NCBI GenBank assembly: GCA_001632425.1
Contig: KV425556.1
Span: forward strand, 451,597 to 515,596
From: Neolentinus lepideus HHB14362 ss-1
Taxonomy: Eukaryota > Basidiomycota > Agaricomycetes > Gloeophyllales > Gloeophyllaceae
Length of the DNA: 64,000 nt
Direction: 5' to 3'
Below the pieces are notes generated by a model that saw only the letters and a list, made by a program, of their open reading frames with translations, was not told the origin of the DNA and searched no databases. The first letter of the stretch is position 1, and each line of letters starts with the position of its first letter. Positions 45,611-57,133 of this stretch are shown in pieces. The position numbers and the translations under genes were made by a program.

Positions 45611-47255
45611 TGTCGCCCCGACCAACACACCCTCCCTGGCCCGCCCAGACACCACCGCCCCCCGTCCCCTTATCATCATCCTCATCCAAAAGAAAACGTC
45701 GGAGAATCTCTGCCGAGGAGCGGCCCTCTAGAGTCGCTCGCCAGGACATAGCTGATCAGCCCGAAGTTTGTGAGTTTTCGTATACACTTTTTTTTACCTC
45801 ATAGCTGGCGGACACAACACGCGGTTGTCGTGTTCTCTATCTCCTATTCCGTATCACAGACACGCTTACGGAGTACCCTTCAATCACTAGCACAAGCGTT
45901 GCAAAGTTGTGCGGACCAAGGCAACGATGTCTTCTCATGTTTCCCCGATGGTCAGACGATAGTTCCACAGCACGAGTACTGCTATTTCATCTGTAAGTCT
46001 CGTCTTTCCATGATGATGTGTCTAGGTTGTATTCTGACCGCTCGATTCAGGGAATAGCAAGCTTCCATACTGGCAGTATACGGACAGTGTCGACGTCTAC
46101 TTGTACCACGCGGACACGAATGAAGAAGTCACATCTCTGCTCAATCAACCCAGTTCATGGGAACGGTCAGGCAGGGTCTCGTTGCAAGTCAATGATACGT
46201 GGTTTGGTGAAAGGGGGAATGCATGGGATGGTGGTAACGTGTCGTTCCCCTTTTATTGGGCGGTAGTGAGCTCCGGTGCATCGCCGGTATCTCTACCATA
46301 CTCTCCCGCCACATTCACCGCCGTCCGTGAGTAACCCTATCTCTCCTTCCACGGACGTGTTCTAAAGGCGTGCACAGAAACCACCTACCTCGATGTTGTC
46401 GCATCCTCCATATCCTCTGCGTCTTCAGCATCATCAGCATCCTCGGCTTCCGCTGCATCAGCATCTTCGGCTTCCGCCGCTTCATTATCCTCAGCTGCAG
46501 AAGCATCTTCGAGATCCGCTGCATCCGCTTCGTCAATTTCAGGTTCATCAGGCTCTTCGGGAGCCGGTGGAGCTGGTGGAGGGTCTGGATCGGTCGGACC
46601 GTCAGGTACTTCGGTATCTGGCGGGCCTCGAGGCAGTGGGGGCAATGTACAAGCATCGGGGGACAATTCCTTCCCGCACGGCGCGATCGCTGCTATTGTC
46701 GTCCTCGGCTTCCTGGCCATCGTCGCTGGCGGCATCTTGTTCTTCTTGATTATGCGACGGATGCGTGCACGACGTGCGGCGGAAGCGAACCGGACGTCAA
46801 TTGGGTCTGACTCGCCGATGATGGCCCATGTAGGAGGAACGGGTGGGCCACAGTCTCCGCTTCTTGGAGAGGGTGCTTTTGCTGCTGCCGGTGCCGGTGC
46901 GGGCGCGGGTGCAGCATCCTCGATCCACCACGACAATGCACCATCGGTAGCGCCGGACGATGGGGCTTCCACAATCTCGCGAGCACATTCAACTGGCGAA
47001 GCCGTTCCGTTCTCGGGGGCTGATGCCGCGATCATGGCGGATGCCTTCCGGAAAGCGCTACGGAAACCTGATTTCGCAGGGAGACCTGTAGAGGAAGGAG
47101 ATAGTCCTGACACAAATAACGCGGGGAATTCGGAGCTGCTCAACCGTGAGCTGGCAGAAGAAGGAAGGGATATCCGGAGCGTCAGCTCATCAAGAGGTGT
47201 CCGAGTGGAAACATTGAGCGACGCAGGTGACACGACACAGGACAATCCACACTGA
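45611..47255 (+). CDS. Single-pass surface protein with Ser/Ala-rich stalk and long cytoplasmic tail
   Basis: The last exons are clear: one ends FDGQ-type CFPDGQTIVPQHEYCYFI with a donor near 46000, the next (46051-46326) reads NSKLPYWQYTDSVDVYLYHA, and the last (46378-47255) starts TTYLDVVASSISSASSASSA. The stalk is a long Ser/Ala/Gly-rich run. It is followed by one helix (IAAIVVLGFLAIVAGGILFF), a basic stop-transfer (MRRMRARRAAE) and a tail of about 160 residues with HVGGTGGPQSPLL and REL-rich acidic parts. The shape is that of Wsc/Mid2-like or Axl2-like wall-stress or polarity proteins, common in mushrooms without assigned function. The first exon is uncertain. I used the ATG at 45611 (MSPRPTHPPWPAQTPP), though the expected signal peptide is not obvious there. 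Confidence 0.7.
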
Positions 47256-48435
47256 CGATGGTTGTGGACATCTTGTTGGTTTGTATGTCTTGTTTGTGTC
47301 TATTTCTGCGCTTTCTTCGTTTCTTCCTGGGTGTCCATGTTTTGTGAGTTTTCGCGTGCACTCTGTTGTCATCATGGTATCATGGCCTTCTTCCATCCAT
47401 CGCATCTTGTTTGCCGCTTTCACTTTGACACTACGCTTTCCTGTCCCGTCCCGTGCATTATACCGCGGTCTCATTACCCTTCCTCGACGGGATCAGCTGC
47501 TTTTCTCATCTGTTTCCTATCTTGGCCACGGACCGCCTTCGCAGTACGTTACGGTACTGAATCTTTTTAAATCTGTGGACATTGTTTTCTCATTCAAGTA
47601 TATTTTTTATGTAGTCTCAGTATTCCTGTCGCGCGTGTTTTGCAGTATCCCCTTGTCCACCCTCATAATTCAATAGGGTACCACCCATTCTTTCGGCGCT
47701 TCTGTCACATTTACCCATCCGCGACCCTCGTCAGTCTCGCCGCCGCCGCCGCCTGCACATCTCTCGCCGTTGCTGCCATTTGTCCCCGGCGGACGGATGA
47801 CATCTGACATGGCTCCACCGTCCCTGATCCCGTCGACTCATCGTTTTGCCAATCTCCTATCACACGTTGCCGCCGCTGCCCTTGCCTCACATCCAACTTG
47901 GCCGCGCCCGTTTCTGCCAGAAACTGTGCGGTGTTTCTACGTTCCTTTCTATTTATGTGGTTTTATGCAGGGCGCGCAGCGTTGGGGGGGGAGGTACACT
48001 CTGTATAGCTTGAATCCTCGTATGACATTGCTATAATGACCCATTTGTACTTCTGGAGCAATCGAGTCGATTCACCGTGTCCAACTATGTCTTCTCTGCT
48101 ATGCTGGCGGCAGGGGGACTTGTCGGTTCGACGATGTGCCCTCGGTATGGAGATATATTCCTGCAATAGAGCGGAGCTTGAAATGATCTGGAAAGCGGTC
48201 CTCGAACGCTTTATCAGGGTCCCTCAAAAACGTTCGACGGCTGACGTCGTGATTGCGCCTATGACGAGTGCCATGGATGGAGCGTTGCCACATCGTATTT
48301 CAATTCGTCACAGGCGCGTCGCCACAGTCACGGTCACGCGACCCAGGTTTGTGGATTTATTGCGCCCGAGTTCTCTTGTAGGTTAGACCAGTGTCAACCT
48401 GGACTTTGCCGATGTTGTAAAGCTCCGTTGGGAGA
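47256..48435. other. 3' region of the surface protein gene and spacer
   Basis: The first few hundred bases are T-rich and probably 3' untranslated sequence. A frame at 47798-48036 (MTSDMAPPSLIPSTHRFANL) is open but without family resemblance. Confidence 0.4.
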
Positions 48436-49320
48436 TACCAGCTATTGTCTGCGCAATCGCTGCTTGGAACAAATCGCTAGACATACCATCAAACTTTCCT
48501 GTCCATCGGAGCCTACTACGTCTATGCCACATTAACGTGCTTCCAAGTTTAGGAGGGCTGGAGAAGTATGCGTCCCGGAGGAGTAACTTGGAAGACCTCC
48601 TCCCATGACGAGGAAACCCTGTGGTATCATTTCGGGGGTCAATCGACGTCCTGGAAGAGGAATGAATAATTGACGGATTGGTAGTAAGGATCTCGTGAAC
48701 CTTGGTACTATAGATTTTTAGGTTCATATCCGTCCAATTGCTTCTGCCTCACGTACTGGTCGTTTCCGATGCAAAAAAACTACGCGACAACATTGGGGGG
48801 GACGCGAAGGCACATGGGAACTCCAGCGCGTCTGGATTGGCGCTGGTGAGGGTGCAAGCTAACGCCTATATATAATACCAGCTGCTATCTGCGCCGAATG
48901 CTGCTTGGAAAAAATCACTAGACGTACCATCGCACTTTCCTCCAGTGTCCGCACAGCGTCTATGTGCTTCCAAGTTCAGGAGGGCCGGGGTTTCGAGAGA
49001 AGCATGCGTCCCGGAGGGGCAATCTTCCTTCAATGATGAGGAAACCTTGTGGTATCATTTTTGGGATGGTCAGCCGACGTCATAGAAGAGGAACGAGTAA
49101 TTGACGGATTGGTAGTACAGGAGCTAGTGAACCTTGGTTCTATAAATCTTTAGGATCATATCTGCACAAGTACTTCTGCCTCACATCGGAGGTACTGGTC
49201 GTTTCGGATGCAAACAAGCTGCACGACAATATTTTGGTATGCCACGGGGAAGCGAGGACGCACAGGAATTCCAGCACATCTGGATGTGGCGCCGGTCAGA
49301 GTTGCGGAGCAAGCCAACTC
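48436..49320. repeat. Two tandem ~440 bp noncoding units
   Basis: Unit 1 (48436-48876) and unit 2 (48877-49320) both begin with ATACCAGCT-TCTGCGC, pass AATGCTGCTTGGAA, TCCCGGAGG, GAGGAAACC-TGTGGTATCAT and GACGGATTGGTAGTA, and end in GCAAGC. They differ by small indels and about one base in eight. I found no frame kept in both. This may be an LTR-like or satellite remnant. Confidence 0.8.
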
Positions 49321-50164
49321 CTATATTTACGTCAGGGACATCGCAAGTTAAGCTGCTCCTTCCACTAGTGCGGAGGTGGTATCAGTGGATCTGTTGGCAA
49401 GCAGCTGACATTAAGTGATTGTACGATTCGCTACGAGAATCAGTCCTCAGTAAATGTCTGACATGCATATTATTGTTAATTAGTACCAGGAGGAAGCCTG
49501 GGGCCACCTTCTATGGGTCCTGAGTCTTTGTAATCTATGACATAGTGTTTGAGCATATACAATGATGCTGGCAGTCCTAACCCACATTTTGAAATACATA
49601 CCATGTTTTAAGTTTGACGAACAAAGAAATTCAAATGGGAGAGAAAGAGCCAGCCAATGGCGTTAGCCACTGCAGGTGGTAAGTAAGGATTTTGTAGTAC
49701 CCGTCTAGCAAAACGATTACTCTGAGCCCCAGGAAAGGCCACTAAATTCATAAAAATATTTTGCCTAGATAGAGAATATAAAGCGTCAACTATTCCCAGA
49801 GATTTCGAGAAATAAAGAGAAGAAAGAGCTCGGATACTAAAGTCTAAGACTACAGAACGGATCTTATAGTCACCACTAGAAGCGGAGATTCAATATTTTG
49901 TGGATCTAACTACAAAAAAGACTCTCACGGGTTCTCGGCATGAAATTCTCACAGTGTCCGCGGCTCGGCACACACAAGTCAGATTCCCAAATCGGTTATT
50001 CCAAGGTTGTTCCGACGACGATGTTACGTATCCCGACAGCTGTGCCATTTGGTGCATTACATTTGCATTACCATTGCCATCAGTAGCCATTGCGGTTGGT
50101 GCAGTGTCACAATACCTTGAGTCTACCCAAGCTCAAAGTAATTTGTCGTAGGATTTAGAGATGC
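49321..50164. other. AT-rich intergenic stretch
   Basis: No gene was identified. The stretch precedes the GTPase gene and should hold its promoter. Confidence 0.4.
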
Positions 50165-53100
50165 ATGCCGTTACATTCCCTGTTCATAGCTTTATTTCGG
50201 GCAGCAGGGCGTAGCGCCCAACCGATTAAAATGATACTCCCTTCCTGCTGCTCCGGAAACGTGTCAGCTAGTCTATCTCCTCGGAACTTTTACGCTTTGA
50301 GTTTCTCTTCCGCTCGGTGTCCTCCATGTCCAGCTCAATTGAGCAGCCCCGAGCCTCACGACTCCTGTACCGTGACTTCCGTCAGATCTGACACTGGGCC
50401 TCTGAGGGAGGATATCAAAATTGCGAGGAAACAGTTCCAAGGCAGGGCCAGAGATCTTAAAGATGTCCCCATTCACAAAATGCAGGAGGCGTTTCAGAAG
50501 ATGGCAGCGATGCTGAAGAAATGCAAGGTACGTTTGGTGACGAATATTATGCTACATGATAGCTCATGTCGCGGGTAGAAGGCCAAGACAGGTGATGAAA
50601 TTCAAGCCGTTCGTGAATTCATTGCCGGCGTCGACCCCCTCGAACAAACAATCTTTCAACCCATACTGAACGAGTATAGGAACGCAAACATCGGCTTCAC
50701 GGAATATCTGACTTCCCAGTTGCGGGACTCGTTCAAGAACTCCATATGTTCTCGCAGTGTACCTGTGATCTGTCCTCAATGTTGTTTCTCAAGGAGTATA
50801 TTCAAGACAGTCCCCGACAGCCTTCTCAAAAATAAGCTTTCACTGTTTAGCAAAGTCGACGTACGTGGACTGCTTAAAAGCGTCAACTCCCTCTTGGACA
50901 AAAAACTTCCCCGGTTTACGGTCAGCGGCCTGCGATGACAATATTTTTGCCGGATCTGATCACATAGGGCACGGGACAGATCATCGTGACCAGAGTTAGG
51001 TCATTGTCAAGCGGCAAAAAGAAAAAGCAATTGGATTTGAGAGAACCGAGAGGTGATGACTTTGGTGTGAGTACGTTTCTCAAACGATGCAGTGTCATGA
51101 CATTATAACAGAACGCTCGAAATAAATCACATTGTCATCCACTTTTGGAGCAGTGATGTGTTTATGCACACGTGCAGATAATGATACTCTCGAGCCTCAT
51201 ATTAAGGAGATATTCCTAAAGCGTCCCAGGTCAGTCTACGCATCGTGCTTTCAGTCATGACGCAATACCGTCTAGATTTCGAATTCTTCTACTGGGCAGG
51301 GTATGCTAACTCATCACTTTGCGCGCACGATCCTTGACTCGTTTCATGATACAGTCGGGAGTTGGCAAGTCAGAACTTATAAACCGGATCTTCAATATCA
51401 AGCAAGCGGTATGTCCCCGCCGAATTGAGCCAGGTTTCCCCTCTGACGCTCTTCATAGGAAGTCTCTGACCATCGGGCTGGAAATGCAGACATTGAGAAA
51501 GAATTTACGTCAAACCAGAAGACTCGTTTCGTGTTGCATGACTCCCGAGGTTATGAATACGGCGACAAGGATCACTCTGCTGTGGTCAAGAGATTTGTAC
51601 AGGATCGTACCGGGACGAGTTGATGGGAACCAGACCGGCTGCACGCTATATGGTGCGTATGACCGATACAGTATGTAAGAACTCGGATTTCATACGGCCG
51701 CGGTTTACAAATTGAACAAGGCTGTGTATCACTGTGCCCATCGGGGGAGAACGTATCCTAGAGTACGGCAATGAAGAAATCCTGAGTATGAAGATGGGCA
51801 ATGGTCAGTTATATGCGATGGGTTATGTTCTCAGCTGACAAATTTGACTACCGTGGTGCCGCTCGTTGTATTCACAAAGTACGACATTCTAATTATGCTT
51901 GCTGAGATCGAGGAGGGGAGAGAATGGGCCCCCGCTGACGCAAATTGTCTTGTCGCCGCGCAGGCAAACCGAGATTATCAGGAGATCTGCGTGCAACCGC
52001 TCAAGGATGCTCTCAAGAAATACGAGAAGAGTTCGCCAAGTCGCCGCCTATACCAGCGTGTATCCGGCGGGACCTCATCTTTCATATCGCTCGCAGAATT
52101 ATCTCACCGCCCATCATAGTTTACCGGGTTCACGACAGTCTTATCTCGGAACTCATCAAAACTACGGCGCGCCGCGGGACATGTCAGTGATGACTCTCGA
52201 ACATCTTGGGCCATTGCTCAGCGAACCGATGCCGAGACGAGCAGAGATGCTAATATTGAGTTGGTTCGAGTCCATCCTTGTATGTGTCCATATCTGACCA
52301 TCTTCTATCTCCCCTGTAGAATAGGAAGACAAAGTACTATGTGCGGTCCTGTCCGTGTGAGTCACTTGCTGAAGCCGTGTCAAAGCACAGGAGGGCACTC
52401 CACAACTCCATACTTCAAGGAGAAGCATCTAGAAAAATGTCTATCGGCGTCGCATGTCGACTCAGTCAAGGCTTGGAACTTCTACGATCTGAATAATGTC
52501 CGTTCTTTTCATCTCCTGTTCTTGACTAACTGCGACTTCCCCGATCTAGCACCTTTGCAACCGATCCACAATGGGCCTTCTATCAAGAATGATCACTGAA
52601 CTCGACGACGGCTACTATTCGGGTGGTAAAAGCATGCCGGATCAAGCTCGGTAAGCCTGCAGTCAGCACGGTTCCCGCACTTCCTTATCCTGTCCCAGGG
52701 CACCTAATTGTCTCACCGATCGTGCATGGCGGAACGAAGCTGTTGAGGGCATCACCGCCCGCCGCTGTCGTGGTTGGTTCTGTTGTCGGGCTGTGTTGTT
52801 AGCTGAGTGGATTTCCAAGGGTTACAAGCGAACGCGAGTACTTCCCACCGGCGCAGCTTGCCGCTCACTCATGCATGCTCTAGACCAGATGTAATACGGT
52901 GTCTAATGGCGTATGTATATCCTCGATCTCAACTGGCTGCTACGGCAGTCATCCTGGGCCATGCGGGAGAAAGGAGGCGTGCAACCTCTCACCAAAGAAA
53001 TCGTCACCACTATTCTCAAAGAGTTTGAGGTGTCACGTCTGAGACAACGTATGCACCAAGCAGTCCGACACTTCGTACAATAAATTGTTTCTCCTGGATA

Positions 53101-53200
53101 AAGCGAGACCGAATATCATTCGGGACGAAGTGACGCGACTGATAAAGGAGTATTGTAAATTACGCGGTGTATCCGGGGTCAAATGAGTAACAGTAAGTGG
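50165..53200 (+). CDS. P-loop GTPase of a basidiomycete family, multi-exon
   Basis: An N-terminal helical region (REDIKIARKQFQGRARDLKD, FQKMAAMLKKCK, DEIQAVREFIAGVDPLEQTI) precedes the G domain. G1 is SGVGKSELINRIF (about 51355), G3 is VLHDSRGYEYGD (DxxG, about 51530) and G4 is VPLVVFTKYDIL (TKxD, about 51860). A C-terminal region follows (YVYILDLNWLLRQSSW and LTKEIVTTILKEFE near 52915-53030). Proteins of this kind form large families in mushrooms, with a G domain related to GIMAP/HSR1-type GTPases and no known role. Many short introns are needed; only some could be fixed (for example donor after KKCK at 50529). The start at 50165 is provisional. Frame changes in the C-terminal part may be introns or decay. 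Confidence 0.65.
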
Positions 53201-53605
53201 GCCTTCTAAACTCATCCTCCTTCGCTGATGCAGCTGGATGTAATACCGCTAATAGCGTGATCCTCGGGAAGAGCCTGCCGGCGTAGTATGGTAAAGGGGC
53301 AGTCGATATGCCACGGGGAAGGGGGTCAGTTACCTAACCTAGCACCGGAGAGACCTACCATATCTCCATTTTGTAGAGGTGCAACGTCAGATGCTTCACA
53401 CCTGCAGTGCAGCTCTGCAAAGTGATACAGACTAATATTGCAATGAATAAACAGATAGTGCAAAGTTATTATACACTGACAGTCTCCAAAGGCTGACTCT
53501 ATATCCTAATTCTGTACACCAGTGACGACGCAAAAACGGTAATGGTAGCGAGAACATGCCGTATTTATCTCGTTATCGATGGGTTGAACCCGGTAGGGAG
53601 GAATA

Positions 53606-55013
53606 TTAGGACGGCGCTGATAGCCATCGCATCAATAATTCGTAGCTGCCACTCTCTATCAGTACGAACACAAACAAGAAAAGGCAAGGCGAAAGAGACA
53701 CACGTTAGCATAGTCACAGCACTATTCGGTACAGTACGGAATAGATTGATCGACAAGCCCTTGTACAGCCCGCGCCACCCCTCCTCGCGCACGATGTTCT
53801 TCGTAGTCTGCACGATGCCCGCGTATGCCTGCGAGGCGTGCCGCTCCGAAAGCAACCGCCGCTGCGTCTGCAGACGCGTCCGCACGACCTCGTGCGGGTA
53901 CGTCACCACCGACGCCGTCATCTTCGCCACGGCTGAGCAGAGAAGGATGGATCTACTGCTGAGCGGCTGGTCCGAATCTTCCACTGCGAATATAGGTATG
54001 GGAAAATTCACGATAGTTAGATGTTAGTGCGGAAGTAAATTGGTTGCAGGAACGTACTAGCCCAGACTTTGCATTTCTCATAGAGGGGAAATTGGACGGC
54101 GACATGGGTAATACCGAGCAGGCTGGGTAGGAGCCCACGATAGAAGGCGCGGATGCCTTCACTCCGGTATATGGTCAGAGCGGCGTCTAGTGTATGGCGA
54201 TATCTTACTTCCTCAGAAGATTGCGTCTGAGATAACAGAATGATGTTAATGAAGAGATAGTCGAGAAGAGAAGAGTAGGTAAGTAAAGGGGAGTGGTAAA
54301 GGAGGACAGGATCAAAAACAATAGAGATAATGGTCAGGTACAGGGAAAACAGACAGCAACAAGAAAGGTCGATATTAAACAGGACAGAATGTGCGCTAAC
54401 GGACGGCATGAAGAAAAGACCAAGAGCACCGAAAGCAAGCAGCGACGTACGCACCATGAAACGAGTTTTGATAACCCACAACGGATTCGTAGCAGCAGTG
54501 CTCGCCGCACCTGCAGCCATAGCGGACAATATGTGCAGCGTCCACGGGTGCTCACGCATGGCAGGTTGGTACCCCTTAGCATGTGGCGCAGGGTATATGT
54601 GTCCGCGCTCGCCCGACGGGCTTTCACCAAAATGATTCTTGATCCCATCGTACACTGCAAAGTAGATCGCCCATGTCGGAAGGTATCCCAGCACGGTAGG
54701 CCCTAGTCCTCTATAGAGACCTTTCAATCCGTCACGTTTGAGGATGGACTTTAGGGTGCCTGTGTACCGTTTGGGTCTGGTGAGATTGACAGGGGATACG
54801 CAACGCACCCATCACACCCAAGTATCCCTGCGCACCGTGCGCCGTCTGCTGAGCTTGCAGCTTCGTCTTGATGACATCCAAAGGACAGGTAGCGATACTG
54901 GCCACAAGACCGCCCCCGGCTCCAGCTGCTCGCGCCCGTCAGCCTCGAATGACTCGCCCGACGTCGCGCACGCACTCACCAATCATGCTGTAAGTTGGTC
55001 CATTGTATGGCAT
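53606..55013 (-). CDS. Mitochondrial carrier (SLC25), NAD/pyrimidine-nucleotide type
   Basis: The probable start is MPYNGPTYSMIAGAGGGLVA at 55013. Three repeats are present: ATCPLDVIKTKLQAQ with GLKGLYRGLGPTVLG; ATNPLWVIKTRFM with GIRAFYRGLLPSLLG; and VTYPHEVVRTRLQTQ with GWRGLYKGLSINLFR. It ends YELLMRWLSAPS at 53606. All three PxD/ExxK/R signatures and the PTWAIYFAVYD segment match fungal Yia6/Ndt1 and Rim2 carriers, which move NAD+ or pyrimidine nucleotides across the inner mitochondrial membrane. The TNPLW variant of repeat 2 is typical of that subgroup. Which substrate it carries cannot be settled from sequence. Introns interrupt each repeat. An upstream exon before the chosen start is possible. 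Confidence 0.85.
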
Positions 55014-56129
55014 ATCTCTCTGCCCCTGCAACGGGCAGAGACGCGCAGAATTTCAAGCAGACCAGCGGATTAGTATATGCCGAAGCAAAGCTAGCGTAAA
55101 GAAAGGTCATGATGGCTCCCGAAGTCTCACGGGGGCTGGCTCCTGTATGTACACTCAGCCTTAAGCTTAACTCCGCGATGCATTCGACTCAGCATAAAGT
55201 CAGGCGACTTGCAGAGGATTGTAATTTGAACTACTGCTGAACACAGGAATGATATAATTGGGGATTGATTAGGGCGAAGATCCGGATAGCGACCACAATT
55301 ACTACCGACTCTAACTACATCTGCGCGTCGATAATGGCAGGGACGCGGCCCTGGGAAATATCATAGAAGAAGCTCGTATGTAGCGCAAGGTCAGTGAAAG
55401 CTTCGATCAGGATATTGCCACTGATACATGGTTGTCGGTAGTTGTCCCAGTACCCCGACGGGATGCAGCGTTACACGAACAAATAATCCACAACGGGCAC
55501 CGATGTAACGGCAGAACATGGTAGCTTCCCTGACTGAGACCTTCGACGGTTGAACATGATAGACTTACGTCAAACAGGACTAAGGTCTCAGGTATAGCCA
55601 GAGCAACGCGCCAACTTGTCCCGAATTCGGTCACGTAGGGGTCTCGAGCTGACAAGATGTCCTTCAAGGCTAACATAGGAGTGGCAACCTTTCAGTGAAC
55701 CATGGGGCCAGAGTCTCCGCGAGAATGGCTACTTTGATCTAGGAAAAGCGCCATTCTCGATCATGGCGTCGAGAGAGCTCAGAGGCGACAAACAGAATCT
55801 AATCCAGTGCAATGGGACTCCCGGTCACGAGGCAAACTTTCTATCAGAACTCAAGATGTAACAAGAAAGCACGAGAGCTCAGATCAAGAACATCAGGTTC
55901 AGCCACGATATGCTTGATTCCATATCGTTGAGAAGTCTCATGGACGAAAGAATTGCAAGACAGAACGACAAGCGCGGAGCAGACATGACCAAAGAGCACG
56001 CCTGCCAAAACTAGGTACTATATAGCAGGTCACGGCATCTGCCGGGTGGCTTTCTCCCACTCACTGCCCACGCCACGCGAGGCGATATCGCAAAGTCAGC
56101 AAACCGCCCGCCCTCCGTCCTCCACTCAA
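55014..56129. other. Intergenic stretch with a small coding-like region
   Basis: On the minus strand 55640-55680 reads MLALKDILSARDPYVTEFGT with ALAIPETLVLFDV. About 55330-55440 reads GNILIEAFTDLALHTSFFYD, then ISQGRVPAIIDAQM and a stop. They could be two exons of a short gene of unknown family. The last 130 bp before 56130 is the eL27 promoter and leader. Confidence 0.35.
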
Positions 56130-56791
56130 GATGGTCAAGAGTACGTCGCCTGTACCCTCTCTATGCTGTCTGAACTAATTTCTGTCGTCTGTCAGTCTAT
56201 AAGCCCGGAAAAGTGAGAACTTTATCTTGAAATCGCTGGAGTGACGTTTAATTGAACGGTGTGTTGTTGTGTTCGTATAGGTTGCCGTCGTCCTGCAGGG
56301 CCGCCAGGCCGGCAAGAAGGTCGTCGTGATTAAGCAGAACGACGAGGGCACGAAGGAGCGGCCCTACCCTCACGCCGTAGTCGCTGGCATCGAGCGCTAC
56401 CCTCGCAAGGTCACCAAGCGCATGGGCACCAAGAAGCTCCAGCGGCGGAGCAAGATCAAGCCCTTCATCAAGGTGCGTACCATTGCACCATCTGGTGGAA
56501 TAGGTGTTGATTGGAATGTACATGGAAAGGTGGTCAACTACTCACACTTGTTCCCTACCCGGTACGCGCTCGAGCTCGAGTCGCTGAAGGGCTCCGTCTC
56601 GACCGAGACCTTCCGGGAACCCACGCAGCGCGAGGACGCGAAGAAGAACATTAAAAAGCTTTTAGAGGATAGATACACGAGCGGCAAGAACCGCTGGTTC
56701 TTCCAGCCTTTACGGGTGCGTCCAGTTACACATACATTCTTTTGTGAGTATGGGAAACTGATGTGGGCAATGGTTGGGTTTGTAGTTCTAA
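56130..56791 (+). CDS. RPL27: 60S ribosomal protein eL27
   Basis: Five exons (56130-56139, 56196-56212, 56281-56472, 56530-56715, 56786-56791) give exactly 136 residues, the normal length. The product starts [20 protein letters not shown], contains [20 protein letters not shown] and [19 protein letters not shown], and ends [10 protein letters not shown]. The first exon holds three codons and one base. The last exon is only six bases (TTC TAA), giving the terminal Phe and stop. It is a component of the large ribosomal subunit. The yeast symbol RPL27A/B refers to the same protein. Confidence 0.95.
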
Positions 56792-57133
56792 GGGCTTGCT
56801 GTCGGTTGTTTTTTGTTCCTCGCTCGATATTGTCTGCTTTGCACATGTATTTTCATCTCGGGTATGATGCATGCTTCTGAGTTTATGCCTACCTTTACCA
56901 TGCATCAGACACGCTCTCTCCTGAGTGTACTGGTGACACCCTCGTCCTCATCTACCGCGATCAGTTGTAATCATGACCTGGAACAAAGCTTCTGCAGCAC
57001 TGAGGTCGAGTCTTGCACGAGTGAAAACTAGACATGGATACTTTGAGACTATGCAAGAAGATAAGATACAGCATTAGATCTGTCAGTACAGGACAGCTCT
57101 TGATTCTGGACAACTGCCATCCTCGCGCTTCTC

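Noticed and set aside
46385..47245. 286-codon minus-strand frame
   Set aside because: Shadow of the Ser/Ala-rich plus-strand exon, which has clear splice joints, a membrane helix and a natural end.
53542..54027. 161-codon plus-strand frame
   Set aside because: It overlaps the third repeat of the mitochondrial carrier on the opposite strand, and the carrier motifs decide the strand.
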